A stretch of DNA of 64,000 bases from Sacculina carcini (Eukaryota > Arthropoda > Thecostraca > Sacculinidae). The stretch spans positions 3,727,448 through 3,791,447 of the forward strand of contig OU696589.1 of assembly GCA_916048095.2 (NCBI GenBank). The letters are read 5' to 3'. The notes below the pieces were generated by a model. The model did no database searches. It saw only the letters and a program-made list of their open reading frames with translations, and was not told where the DNA came from. Made by a program: the position numbers and the translations under genes. Positions 14,889-26,289 of the stretch are shown here, piece after piece. The first letter of the stretch is position 1. Each line of letters begins with the position of its first letter.

Positions 14889-16326
14889 AACGTAATTTCT
14901 ACAGCCTCAATCGTAGAGTCGGCCAGCTAGCTATTGAGTCACCGCTATTGGCAATCGGCTTAACATCTCGCAGTGAAAACACAGGAGACAATTCAGCGCC
15001 AATCCTCGTCGGCCAGCCAATCCTATCAGACTTTCGCTTTCGAACGGCATTCAATTTCCGTTTCTCGTTCTCAAATCCGCGTTGTGCTGTTTGGAGGCGA
15101 GAGATAAAAAACTACAACGCGACCGCCAAGTGATAGAAAATAAACCACATACGAACCAGCACGAAAAAATGAGTCTTTTCTCCATGCGAACTGAGTTTCG
15201 GTGTTACTAGCTGCGTTCAACAGTTCTCAGATTTGTGTTTTTTAGAATCCGGAAAAAGTTGATATATTTCGCATGTCGTTCATATGCATGCCAATGGACA
15301 ATTGTAATTTTGCCCCGTAGGAACAATATGCATTACTTTCTACAAATCGGCACGCACAAACAACACTCAACAGTGGCGCATGCAAATTCAGTGAAATAAA
15401 CAAGATGATTATTACTATTTTGTTCTCCAGCTCTCTTCTATACAGAATTATTTACTCTTTGAACTATCTTTCTCTCTACATCTTTTGGACGCTTCCGGTA
15501 CATGTGGTCACCGCAGGGTGGTAATAGCGCTCCCACTCTTCCCATGCTACTGTATTTGCTAGTAATTAATAATAATAGTAATCAGCAAACACAATGAATT
15601 TACAATCCAAGAGACATGTCTATCAATGGCTCGATCAATGGAGCACAGACTAAGAATTGGATCAATCAAATAGACTGTGTTGATTTCATACAATGGTTTT
15701 CCCATCAGTGGTTGGAATCAATTTGATGAACCAGCATGGCCAAAAACCACAAACCCACAAGTCCCAATGAACTAAAAGTGCCTGTGAAAACCGAACCTCC
15801 TTGCGTCTGGATAGTTACATCCACCCGTCCACATATCAGAACACACACACACACACACACACATACACACACACAAATGCTCACTTACCGTTTGGGGAGA
15901 TGGCAAGACAGACTGGCTCGATGCACAATGACCGTCTGCTGCGGCGGTGTTGTACCCGCGCGACAGCCAGCAAGGCTGGTGTCCCGGCTGTACTGTATCG
16001 GCAACACCGCCACCAACACCACCCACCGTCTGTCCACCAGCCTCCGGCCGCTCAAAGTAGGCTGGATGTACCGGTGGCTGTTGGTGTTGGTGCGGATGCT
16101 GGGGCTGGTACTGAGACGATACAGCGACTAGCGACTGCTGGGCTAACTGTTGATGATGTTGATGTTGCTGTTGTTGTTGTTGGTAGCAGCCGGTGTGGTG
16201 TTGGTAGTGGAGTGGATGGACGTCGGATGCGTCCACACCACCGCCGCCGCCGTCGTACGAGCCACTCGGCGGCAGCGAGCAATGAGCCAGCGGCTCGGTC
16301 AGATGGGACGACCGACAGCCAGCCTC
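4756..16326 (-). CDS. CREBRF: REPTOR/CREBRF-type bZIP transcription regulator, eight coding exons, 5' end missing
   Basis: Coding exons on the minus strand are 16326-15889, 11621-10154, 8836-8750, 7150-6919, 6751-6575, 6085-6012, 5795-5643 and 4931-4756. All junctions are GT-AG with matching phase, giving 935 codons including the stop. The C-terminal half follows human CREBRF and fly REPTOR closely: an acidic Asp/Ser segment (exon 3), [10 protein letters not shown] (exon 4), [10 protein letters not shown] and [11 protein letters not shown] (exon 5) spliced to ACRLKKKAQ (exon 6) to form the basic region, PKLERIL (exon 7) and [16 protein letters not shown] (exon 8). The N-terminal half is low-complexity (Gln, Ser, Ala, Pro). 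The family acts in the nucleus in TORC1/starvation and ER-stress responses. Exon 1 as listed opens in phase 0 without an ATG, so at least one upstream exon is missing. Confidence 0.92.
4980..5330. repeat. Degenerate minisatellite, period about 18 bp
   Basis: About 17 diverged units resemble CGTGGACCTCAAAGGG. They lie in the last intron of REPTOR/CREBRF, between exons 7 and 8. Single-base length changes put successive units out of frame, so this is not an obvious coding repeat. Confidence 0.75.
5385..5640 (-). repeat. Dispersed repeat, copy 2 (inverted partner at 3290-3535)
   Basis: This is the reverse-complement homologue of the block at 3290-3535. It lies directly beside REPTOR/CREBRF exon 7, whose splice donor is at 5642-5641. 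The two copies flank the terminal exon of that gene. Confidence 0.75.
7160..7206. repeat. (AC)n microsatellite
   Basis: A pure AC tract begins within about ten bases of the exon 4 splice acceptor of REPTOR/CREBRF. On the gene's strand it reads as GT repeat next to the acceptor AG. Confidence 0.9.
7207..8749. other. REPTOR/CREBRF intron between exons 3 and 4
   Basis: It contains AC microsatellites and one hAT-type MITE at about 8270-8518. No gene was seen. Confidence 0.6.
8270..8518 (+). mobile_element. hAT-like MITE, family 1 (end motif GGATCCGCTA)
   Basis: It shares an ordered series of blocks with copies at 51122-51408 (same strand) and 25619-25900 (opposite strand). These include CATCAACTC, GGAGGTTCAC, GTAAGCATTAT and a terminal TGCACTCTGGATCCGCT. 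No coding sequence remains. The opposite end is too diverged to place exactly. Confidence 0.65.
9027..9348. mobile_element. hAT-type MITE with 8-bp target duplication
   Basis: The element is 9035-9340. Its ends are CAGTGTTTCTCAACC and GGTTGAGAAACAATG, a terminal inverted repeat with one mismatch. Both ends are flanked by AATTAAAG (9027-9034 and 9341-9348), the 8-bp duplication expected for hAT transposases. The inside is non-coding. It lies in the REPTOR/CREBRF intron between exons 2 and 3. Confidence 0.9.
9520..9800. repeat. Minisatellite, unit ACACAAGGAAGCAGACATAC plus CAGACAGAC
   Basis: About ten units of roughly 26-32 bp alternate ACACAAGGAAGCAGA, ACACAAGGAAGGAGA and AAATACAGACAGAC variants. 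It is a GA/CA-rich tandem repeat in the REPTOR/CREBRF intron between exons 2 and 3. Confidence 0.9.
12665..12748. repeat. (TA)n microsatellite
   Basis: A pure TA tract following an AC tract, in the REPTOR/CREBRF intron. Confidence 0.95.
13150..13430 (-). repeat. Candidate tRNA-derived SINE
   Basis: On the minus strand the head reads like a tRNA: GCAGCCGAGTGGCTAACACG resembles an A box, and GGGGTTCGATTCGC about 30 bases later resembles a B box. Non-tRNA sequence follows. A single copy is seen in the window, so the body boundary is a guess. Confidence 0.5.
15485..15547 (+). repeat. Short dispersed repeat (core GGTGGTAATAG)
   Basis: The core CTTCCGGTACATG, CACCGCAGGGTGGTAATAG and CACTCTTCCC is repeated at 25449-25500 (same strand) and at about 24793-24839 (opposite strand). 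Its nature is unknown. Confidence 0.6.
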
Positions 16327-16379
16327 CTGCGCCAGCCGACACCACAAACAACATTAGTTACATAACATATATGTTAACG

Positions 16380-16706
16380 GTTAAAGGTCTCAAGTGACAG
16401 CTGCTACACGGAAAGAAGTCGAAGCTTATGAACACACACATGATGCCCGTGTAGCTCGCAACCACCGCCGAGCCGACCCTCTATGGCATCACAAGGACGG
16501 AAGACGTATTAGAGACCAGAATGCATGGCACCACCTCCCCAGAATGCATAGCACCACACACGACTGATACCTGGTACCATACACTGCTGAGTGGACGGGG
16601 GCTTTTGGATGAAACAATTCGCTCAAATAAATTCTCCTCCGCCAGGTTTCAAACCACGGACCTCCTGCTTGTGAGGTGGGTGTGCTACCACTACACCACG
16701 GGGTTC
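16380..16706 (-). mobile_element. tRNA-Val-derived SINE, copy 2
   Basis: On the minus strand it starts CCCCGTGGTGTAGTGGTAGC, with an anticodon loop CTCACAA and a B box GGTTTGAAACC. A body shared with the copy at 32949-33286 follows, including AGCAGCTGTC near the end. It lies just 5' of the first recognised REPTOR/CREBRF exon. It is not a functional tRNA because the acceptor stem is not closed. Confidence 0.85.
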
Positions 16707-16719
16707 AAAATCCCATATA

Positions 16720-19700
16720 GAGCCGTAGCCACCGCCCCCCTAACACAAAATAGCAGCACAACGTCACACTATCAATCCAGGCTGAGTGAATCGTGCCAAG
16801 GAAAACAGATCCCGTTCCTTTGCCTCCCCAAGCTCTAATTGGGTACATTTTACCGTTGAACTATTCTCACAGGATATTGGAAGCACACTTAGTAACGACA
16901 GCCGACACTTGCTGGATGGAAATTCCGTTGGTCAAACACTCACTACAATAAGCAAACCACTGGCAATAAACGTGAGCCGGGAATACATTGATACCAATAG
17001 CAACGCAAAAGACTCCCTCATCGAAACATCAGTGCAGATACGTCGGCTGAAGAAGCGGATATGGCAATCAAGCTTAAACTAAAGACGAAAGTATTGCATA
17101 ATTGTCACACGCAAAACAAACACACACATGCACACACACACACACACATATATACACATACCGCATGTACATACACACACACGCGCATATAAGTGAAAAG
17201 CTAAAAGCAGCAAGGAACACGCGAGAAATAATGAAAGTGCCAGATCAAACAACGACTCAACTCAAGTTGAAATTAGACGAGAAACACGCGCAGAAAGGAG
17301 AGCGGGTACATCCGATTACAAAAGATCTGCAAGAACAGATTACGTGCACCAAGTGGAATGGAACACGCACACACAAAGTTGTGCCGTATTAAAAGACTAT
17401 TTGAAATCCCCAGGGCAAACAGAAGACAAAGAGCCCGGAGGAGATCGACAGACTTTAAATTCATTTAAATGCTGGCATACAAATGATGACATTTCTAACG
17501 CGGTGGCCAAATGAAAAAACCCGCACAGGACTTATTTCAACGATAGAAAACAGTGCCGACTCTCCAGCAGCCAACCAAAAATAGGATTACATGTTCATGA
17601 ATAAATTATGAGCATGCTTTAAATACCGTTCCATTCCAATGGTGTGTGGGTGGCTCAAGTGAGACAAGAATTGTTTGGACAGCCGGTGCCTTCCGACAAT
17701 CGCACTTCAAAAGAAAACGGTTCAACATAAAAGTGGTTCTGTTTGATGTGATGCTATTCCGCGAAGTCACTGATGAATACATAAACACACACACACACAC
17801 ATACACACACACACACGTGCTTGAAGCACAAGTCAGACGTGCTTGAAGCACACACCAACTATGTACTGTTGTACGAACATCAAATGGACGTTTTGCACAT
17901 AGTTCACCATGCACGAGCTGGAATAAATAGGAAAAGCCCGAGTACCACTTTAGCCGCTATTTTGAGCGACGTCAAATACAGCAAGTTTTTGAATAATATA
18001 TGTGAGTATGTGTACCTGAGTGTGGATGTGACTGTGCATTTTGAATATATTTGGCCGACACAGCAGCGAACAACGTTGTGGAAACCTCGGTTGCATAGGG
18101 ACAACTCAATCCGCCCAGGAAGCCACGAGGCAAAAAACAACCAGAAATGAGGAAATCAAACGAGAAATTATTTAAAAGTATTGTCACACCAACACACCGG
18201 ACTTCACCTCTTGTGCTACCGAGACGATCAAATCGCAGCAGATATGAAAACAGACAACATAGCTACCAATTACCGAGTTGAAAGAGTGGAAGATATCGTA
18301 ATGAAAATGTCTCAAGTTACGACGAATAATACACAAGGATATGTCAGAATGTGAGACGGGCAAACACGGGATTGGAATCAGATCTAGCGTTCAAATGATA
18401 CGATTGTTTTTCCATCTGTTATTCATCTATGGTATACGAGAACGTCTAGGAAGAGAAACACGGACAACATGCTTCTCCGATACACAGAGGTGATACATTT
18501 GGTATATACTCAAGCGTTCGGTGAATCCCTGTGTGGACTTGAACACGAGAACAATGTTACTTGGGTTTTGGACTTTGCTCAGTGCATGTTCAGGCCAGTT
18601 GCGTGTGAGTGTGTGTGTATACTGTGACAAATGACAGAACATATTGTGGCATGTCAAACACGACAGACATGAACATTATCCATGTCCATGTCGACCAGCT
18701 CGCAAAGATGATTGGACATAACACATCAACAAGGAAACAGAGAGAAGCATGTCCATTTGTTCATATATCATGAAGGAATCAAAATAAAACCTCCAACTTA
18801 TCCGCACTTAATCAACGTATAGTCAGCATCAACGGAAGAGCGTAACACAAGAATACACACGATAAAGACTGAATCTAGTCTCGAACCTCGGTTGATCTGT
18901 CAGCCGAAGTGGACTTCTGTTCTGGTGAAGCCATCATTACACAATTCAAGACACACAACCTATACGGACCTGATTTACATTTACAAACGGGAGATCTAAA
19001 AACTGCGCACTGAACCACGAAACGTACCATGCCGAAAAAACAAACAGTATGCCAATTATAAAATAAAACCATAGCCAATGTCGCCATTTCAGATCCAATC
19101 TGGTTGCTCCTGCATAAGCACAGATCACAATCTGCATCAACCCTTTCCCTCTCGATACAAGCGTTCCAGCGCTAAATAAATACAGGAACTGTGTGACGTC
19201 AGGCACCAGCATGAGAGCAAACACAAAACAACCACTGTTCAGGAGCGTACATCCAAGTATCGATTGCCAAGTATAGAAGTACGAGGGTATTTCCCGTGCT
19301 CATGTGGTTTGGATTGAGTAATATTTTTCGATTGGAGAATAGTTGCGGATATAATGACAAGGAACACGCAAATAATACTCGGAAAATCACGTGATTTTGG
19401 TGATGTTTCCAATAGTAGATACCTACTTGTACCACAATACATTACAACTCAATTAAAACAGGATTAAAACTTATTATTGTGTTTGAACATTCTACGCCAC
19501 TGTCTATGCCACACGATAACACCATTGAGGTGTGTATTTGACAGATGTTAAGAGAACGACATTAAGACTAGCTTGGATACAATCCAGAGATGTGCGGCGT
19601 GCGAGTCACAGGGTACACCAGCACACACACACACACACAATCTCACAATCTATCAGATTGCTTTTTTTTGCATCTTAGATGAGCAACTATTCCAAAAATT

Positions 19701-20900
19701 GTACTGACATTACATGGAAAGAACAGAAAAACAGACAAAAACCAATTGCAAAAGAGGATGCAAATCACATAAAAATGCAAAGCTAAAGCCGAAGGTCGAA
19801 ACGACAAAACAGCACTAACAATATTGAATTACGTGGAAAAGTCAACGTATTTGAAGCAAGCGAAATGCAGCTTATCGAATGTTTCAATATGCAGCGCGTG
19901 CAGCGTGCAGCGTGTACGATACGAACGCGGAGTGCGGAAAAATGGGCAACAATGTACACGCTAGCCACTACAACACGCTGACACGAAACGCCGGTATATT
20001 ACCAATAAGCGGTGAATGAAGCCACCACCACATCAACATTGGTGTTCGGTCAAACTGAACCACACAAATACGTGACGAGCCTTAGCAACTGAGTGAAAGC
20101 AAGTACTGTATTTTCACGTGCATAAAAGACCATTTTTGGTCAAAATTATAAATCGAAAAATAGGTGTCATATACATAGGAGTACGTCTTTTAGCACCAGT
20201 ATGCAATTTAATGGTGAGGACTAAGTCTAAACGACTGGCAAAGAAAAGGGGGCCGAGTAGCTGCCAGTAGTGCTGCAACACGCTGCAATGTTGCCACGTC
20301 GCTATTTTCAATCATGCAGCGAAAAAACAAAGTCTGCAACCATTGTACCGATAACATGTTGCTCATCGCGTACGTTACCCAAAGTAGAACTAAAATACAA
20401 CACACAGCTACGCGACACAACAATACAAAAGTAATAGAATAAATTATGTGCAAGGACAATGCAGTCGATCTATAATGGAAACATTCCGCCGCCCATGGCA
20501 TATACAACGTTGTTATCAATCCCAATTCGTTTCCAGTCACTTTCCGACATCTAATTTTATGTACTAACCGAATCTATTGTATTTCTCAGCGCGGTTGTGA
20601 AAAATGAAGTGCTGTTCCATCGAGGAGCGGGCAATTAGAGGAAAAAGGTTACGGGCCTTGAGTACAATGTGCAGAATTCGCCGCTCCAGTTTACCAGTGA
20701 ATTCAACAATGATTCTGTCATGGCGGCTTGGCATTTGCATGAATCGTGCTGAAAACAATGCACTGCAGAGCATGCACAGAACGCATATAGCCGCACATTC
20801 AGCCGGTAGAAACGATCAATGAATAACGACGAAATAGCGACAGTGATTCACACGACAGCTGTCGCAAGCTGTGAACACGCATTAAACGATATTTGACCAC
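16720..20900. other. Intergenic or upstream-intron region, no gene recognised
   Basis: It contains only scattered AC microsatellites. One or more missing 5' exons of REPTOR/CREBRF could lie here or further right, since none was found next to exon 1. No homology was recognised on either strand. Confidence 0.45.
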
Positions 20901-20916
20901 GTCGACCATGTCGATA

Positions 20917-21518
<602 letters not shown>

Positions 21519-22149
21519 CTTCTCTAATACGCCGCAAAAGAAATGACAAAATGGCGAGCACAATTATTTGAACCCAGCCAACTGTAATCCAAACACTCCG
21601 CAATTAGAAAACGCTATAAATACGGAAAAAGGTAGAGGAAACAGTTTGTGTATATATAAATAGATTATCTATCATGTGAGTATTGTCATACCATCATGAT
21701 TGTGAGTATGTATTCGTCATACTACCAGCAGGATATCAGCACCACACGTTAGTCACCGATCGCCAATGAGGATTCAATAGACAGCCTAGTTACTACAAGC
21801 ATTGAAGGAGAAGTTTCATGCGGACCTGCATTTTGCCATCGGCACACGACGTAGTTGACAAACACGGACAATTTGCATGCAATATGCATGTTGAACATTA
21901 ATTAACACGCTATTGTAAAGCATCGGAAGCATTACACACAAGAGCAAAGGCGCTAAGAGCAATTAGCAGGCTTAATCTGCATCTCAGTAGAATCTTGATG
22001 CACAGCATTCACCATTAACATGCACAAACACAAACACACACACACACAAATACATACATACACACACACACACACTTCAGAACATGCATCCATACATAAA
22101 CACAAATTACATTGTTGAGTAAACACACACACACACACACATACACACG

Positions 22150-22182
<33 letters not shown>

Positions 22183-22183
<1 letters not shown>

Positions 22184-22495
22184 GATAGGTTAAAGAAACT
22201 AGGACTGACTACGGTCGAGAAGAGAAGACAGCGAGGGGATTTAATACACATTTTCAAAAACATGATAGGATTTCAAAAAACGGATCGGAAAGGCTGGATT
22301 GTTTGGAATGAGAGATATCAAAGGGGACATGGTATGAAATTGAAAAAAACAAGATGTCGACAGAAGATCAATCAGGACATTTTTCCTTATAGGAGCGTAG
22401 AAAAGTGGAATAGTTTAGACATTGAAACAGTAAAAGCGAGGACAATTCAATCGTTCAAGGAGAAACTAGATAAATCATGATTTGGAGACGGGACA
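22183..22495 (+). mobile_element. CR1/Jockey-like LINE, 3' end fragment
   Basis: The frame 22183-22480 reads as the C-terminal end of a non-LTR reverse-transcriptase protein: [20 protein letters not shown], then FPYRSVEKWNSLD and a final SFKEKLDKS stop. It is 5'-truncated, with the upstream RT absent, and is preceded by AC repeats. Confidence 0.8.
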
Positions 22496-23138
22496 GCTCG
22501 AGGGCAAGCTCATATCCCGTAATGCACAAATAGGTGAGCACAAAAAAATAGGTGAGCACACACACAAACAAAGTCGTGTCAAGCAAGAGACGCCAAAATA
22601 TTGTCTCACAACGACCAACACAGACTGTACGATAAGAGGTATATCTGTACTCAGTCATACAATAGTTACCCTCAGATAGGACGATTTTTTAGGAAGAAAA
22701 ATAGTTGCCCTCAAATAGGATTAGAGTTGAAAAATCACAGTATACACGCCAGATGTGCGCCAATGATGGAGCAAACATGGTAAATACACATACTCACACA
22801 TACACATAAAACCAGTGGCGGCGCCAGGATTTCACCGATGGGGCGCTGAGGGGAGCTAAGGAAAAAGTTGAGGGGACTTGAGGCGAAGCGTGAAGAGTTA
22901 AGCCGCGGTCACACGAGGCCAATTGTTGGCCAAGCCAACGATTGGCCTAGCCAACTGTTGGCTTGCAGCGGACAATCGTTGACTAGGCCAACAGTTGGCT
23001 TGGCCAACAATTGGCTTGCGAGTGGTCACACGAGGCCAGTAATTGTCCAAGCCAATAGATGTGGTGCAGAGTACGTTCAGTGTGGTTTGTCTTGCTGTCC
23101 TGACTAGTTCTCTCAGTGGTGGTGGTGCTTTGCCGATC

Positions 23139-23420
23139 ATGCCAAAAATCAAAAGGAATTTTTTAAAGCACTGCATATCAATTGTGTGCGATGAAATTGA
23201 AAACGAACTACAAGAGGAAGAGCGAGGCACAAGCGCGAAAATATGGGTGAAACCATGGATTTACGCAAGAAACAAATTTGGGGCATCAGACAACTTGATT
23301 CAAGAACTGTTGAGCGAAGACGTTTTGTCGTACAGAAATGTTCTACGCATGGACGAAGATAAGTTTAACGAGTTATTAGAGATCGTGTCTCCTGCGATCG
23401 AATGCGGTAGACACTCTTGA
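23139..23420 (+). pseudogene. Harbinger transposase, N-terminal fragment
   Basis: The ATG at 23139 opens MPKIKRNFLKHC. It is followed by IWVKPWIYARNKFGASDNL, ELLSEDVLSYRNVLRM and FNELLEIVSPAIE, the standard N-terminal signature of PIF/Harbinger nucleases. The frame stops a few residues later, so the whole DDE catalytic domain is missing and the product cannot be an active nuclease. It sits just inside the left terminal repeat. Confidence 0.88.
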
Positions 23421-23616
23421 GGGATTTAATTTTTCTTTTTAACATATCCAGACTGGGAACGTCGATACCCGCCCCAATCAGCTCGTCTCTCAGCTCCACA
23501 AAACTACGTTCTCTTACAAATTTGTCCATGTAATTCATATTTATTGCATCCCACAACGCGGAATACTTTTGGAAGATGTCCAAAAAAGCAATGGTTTCCT
23601 TAGTTGACCACTTCAT
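23365..23616 (-). pseudogene. Harbinger accessory Myb/MADF-like DNA-binding protein, fragment
   Basis: From an ATG at 23616 on the minus strand the frame reads MKWSTKETIAFLDIFQKY, then RSFVELRDELIGAGIDV and MLKRKIKSLKSVYR. This is the Trp-containing trihelix/Myb-like domain that Harbinger elements encode beside their nuclease. It runs into the deletion junction, and the tail is antisense to the transposase fragment. Convergent placement from the two terminal repeats is the usual Harbinger plan. Confidence 0.8.
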
Positions 23617-24792
23617 CACGAAAAATTTTAGACAAACAAAACACGAAAACACAACACAACATAGGCCCTCAAACTGAATTGCATTCAATGTACGCGTTGC
23701 TTCAGCGCCATGTGGTGAAAAACGGTGGATCGAATATTTGCCTTGCGCGAGAATTGAATCATTTTCAGCGTGAGAGTGCGCGTTCATTGCACGGCAACGT
23801 AGCGCCCTCTTGAGGCAAGCGGCTGAAATGCAGGCCAATTGGCTTGAAAAGTTGAACATGTTCAACTCCGGTTTTCGGGACAATTGTTGGCCAAGCCAAC
23901 GATTGGCTTGGCCAACAGTTGGCTTAGCCAACAATTGGCCTCGTGTGACCACTCGACCAAGCCAACAGTTGGCCAAGCCAATCGTTGGCTAAGCCAACAA
24001 TTGGCCTCGTGTGACCACGGCTTTACACTCGAACGCTGACTACATGATAATATAATAAGGGACTGGGGCACACTGATTCAGTCCTCGAACTGCAACCAAA
24101 ATTACAGGGCATAATTTACAGTGGTAAGGAATTTTATAGTCCATGACTATGATTTTGGGGGGGGGGGCTTAGGGGGACTTGGCATATTTTTGTGGAGGCT
24201 GACCCCAACCCCCCTTGGCGCCACCACTGAATAACACGCATGCCGTTAAGTTAGGGAAAATCATGCGTTCTACGAACGTGTTGCATTCACACGGCCAGAT
24301 AGTTGCCTCCTCTGAGAAACAGACGGAAGAGAAGGAGCTGAAAGGAATGAGAACAATGCACACACACAACAACAGCAAGTTCTTCAACGAATAAGTGAAT
24401 GAGAAAGAAGGATAACAATGAACAAACCAAGTGACACCTGCTTGTGGGACCATAAGACACTGTTCCACACGAAGCAGAGGAGAGACAGCGAAACGAGAAG
24501 AAATGGATCAATAAAACAACAATTAAACGACATACACGAACATCTACGAAAACATCCGTCATTCGTGGCGACATAGCCTATCTCTGAACGCCACCAGATC
24601 AAAACAGATTTGACCTTGAAACTAGCGTCAAGGTGACAAGCGATAAGCCTATAGCACGCGCATACATACACACACACACAAACACACATCTAGATATGAT
24701 TCGTATTCATCGGTGAGTGTGTTCGGGAATTATTAGAATAACATATGATTATCGATATTATTATTAATTATAGGTAAATCCAGAGACATGGG

Positions 24793-25500
24793 ATGAGTGC
24801 AGGCACTATTACCACCATGCGGTGGCCCCATGTACCGTAAGCACACACAAAGATATAGATACTTTGAGAAAAACGAGTTTAGTTAATATGTGAGCCCAAA
24901 CGAAACCCAAGTGTAGCTCAAACACTCAACCAGAAACAAATATAGAAGGAAAAGGGCGCAATCACACAAGTCCAATCATTCACAGAGTATTTGACACAAA
25001 CACTCAGCGATTACACAACCTTGAAATATAGTACTTAAAATGAAGACAGTAGATAGAATGAATAGAGCGGCCAAAATATTGTCCAAATTAAAAATAAATA
25101 TTAATTCTAATACAAAGCAGCGGGACTGTGAAACTTGTCATTATTGATCACTATTTTATTCTTGCTTCTATTTGCATCTTCGTGACTAAAATCGGTCCTT
25201 ACGTATTATCGGGAGGACCTTTGATTTTTACTTTTTCATTTTTTTTCACAGGGTTTGTTGGTTAGTATGAAGATCTTTGATTTACCGCGCACTGAGGAAG
25301 AGGCTGTTGTGTTCCTTCAGGAGAAAAGTATCTTGCCGGCTGAACGAATTTGTCTTTTTGAGTCGTTTTTTCAAAAGTCCTCCCGATAATACGTAAGCAC
25401 CCTAAAATCATTACTTTTCGAACTCTCGTTCTCTATATTTTTTGGGAGCTTCCGGTACATGGGGCCACCGCATGGTGGTAATAGTGCACTTGCACTCTTC
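24793..25500. repeat. Inverted pair of the short GGTGGTAATAG repeat around a Merlin-like element
   Basis: At 24793-24839 the sequence reads GCACTATTACCACCATGCGG and CCCATGTACCG; 25449-25500 carries the reverse complement. The 0.6 kb between is AT-rich and contains the small Merlin-like element. The pair may be the ends of one larger non-autonomous transposon. Confidence 0.55.
25187..25409 (+). mobile_element. Merlin-like deletion derivative with 8-bp target duplication
   Basis: The element 25195-25401 (207 bp) has ends GGTCCTTACGTATTATCGGG and, reverse-complemented, GGTGCTTACGTATTATCGGG, with identity continuing into GAGGAC. CTAAAATC flanks both sides (25187-25194 and 25402-25409). A 40-codon frame, 25267-25389, reads MKIFDLPRTEEEAVVFLQEK and then ILPAERICLF. 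This resembles the N-terminal zinc-ribbon lead-in of Merlin/IS1595-type transposases, and the catalytic part is gone. The 8-bp duplication fits Merlin. The family assignment is inferred from this short stretch. Confidence 0.78.
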
Positions 25501-25618
25501 CCACACGTCAAACTGGATTTGCCTGAAATTAAAAATGAAAATAATAATGTAGGGATGTTTGAACAAAAAAATTCTGAACAAATATACACTACGGAACCGG
25601 AAGAAAACACCCGAAAAC

Positions 25619-25900
25619 CAGTAGCGGATCCAGAGTGCACTTTTGGGGGGGCCAAAGGCAGCGTGTGAAGGTCGTGACTTGGGGCATTTTTCACTGACAC
25701 ATACACATATTTACACACACAATACTGTGCGAATATGCTTTGCGATAATGCCTACATCAATCAATTCTGCGGATATGTATTTTTCTTGACCTATTTCAGT
25801 GAACTTATTGATTATAAGGATTTGAAGGAGATATTTTTGGGAGGGTTCCAGTGTCCGAACCCCTTGATACACAACCTATTTTATGGGTCAGCGTCAATAT
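25619..25900 (-). mobile_element. hAT-like MITE, family 1, reverse copy
   Basis: It begins CAGTAGCGGATCCAGAGTGC on the plus strand and continues with the reversed order of the blocks seen at 8270-8518 and 51122-51408, including ATGCTTTGCGATAATGCCTA. Non-coding. Confidence 0.7.
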
Positions 25901-26289
25901 GGTCAATATTAAACATGCCATAACGCTAAATGTAGTAATATCAGTACTGAATGTAGCAATATTGAATGATAATAGTGTTATTGGAGCGTACCTGAACACG
26001 CCATCGCTTCACAAGAAAATCCATCGGCAAAATCGATTCGAAAAACGTTGCTCACACGAGAGAATACAACAATGACACTAGATACACGCGAGCGAGACCG
26101 CCCACACTCGACGACGCCTCTTTGACAACTGTTTGATGAATTCGTTGAACACCTAGCAGTCAAAACATTCGGCGGGGGCGTGTTCGCGCTCGGCCAATCA
26201 CAACTCGACAAACGCGTGACGTCATCACGAGACGACATCACGCCACCGAAACACACGAACCGCCGCATACCATGGCAAAATAATTAGAC

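Larger units (their letters stand above)
11622..15888. other. REPTOR/CREBRF intron between exons 1 and 2
   Basis: This 4.3-kb intron holds AC tracts, a TA tract (12665-12748), a tRNA-like SINE candidate (about 13150-13430) and one copy of a short dispersed repeat (15485-15547). No other gene was recognised. Confidence 0.6.
22898..24025. mobile_element. PIF/Harbinger deletion derivative with TTA target duplication
   Basis: The element is 22901-24022. Its ends are AGCCGCGGTCACACGAGGCC and, reverse-complemented, AGCCGTGGTCACACGAGGCC. TTA flanks both sides, the hallmark of PIF/Harbinger. The subterminal 130 bases on each side are packed with palindromic CCAATTGTTGGC-like units. Inside are the N-terminal part of a Harbinger nuclease on + and a Myb/MADF-like DNA-binding protein fragment on -, meeting at about 23405 where an internal deletion removed the rest. 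A paralogous empty site exists at about 31.48 kb. Confidence 0.93.
22813..24229 (+). mobile_element. MITE, family 2 (ends CAGTGGCGGCGCC), split by a Harbinger element
   Basis: The left end is CAGTGGCGGCGCCAGGATTT and the right end TTGGCGCCACCACTG, an inverted repeat. The interior matches the copy at 31397-31672 on both sides of the Harbinger insertion (22901-24022). No exact target duplication is visible. Confidence 0.8.
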
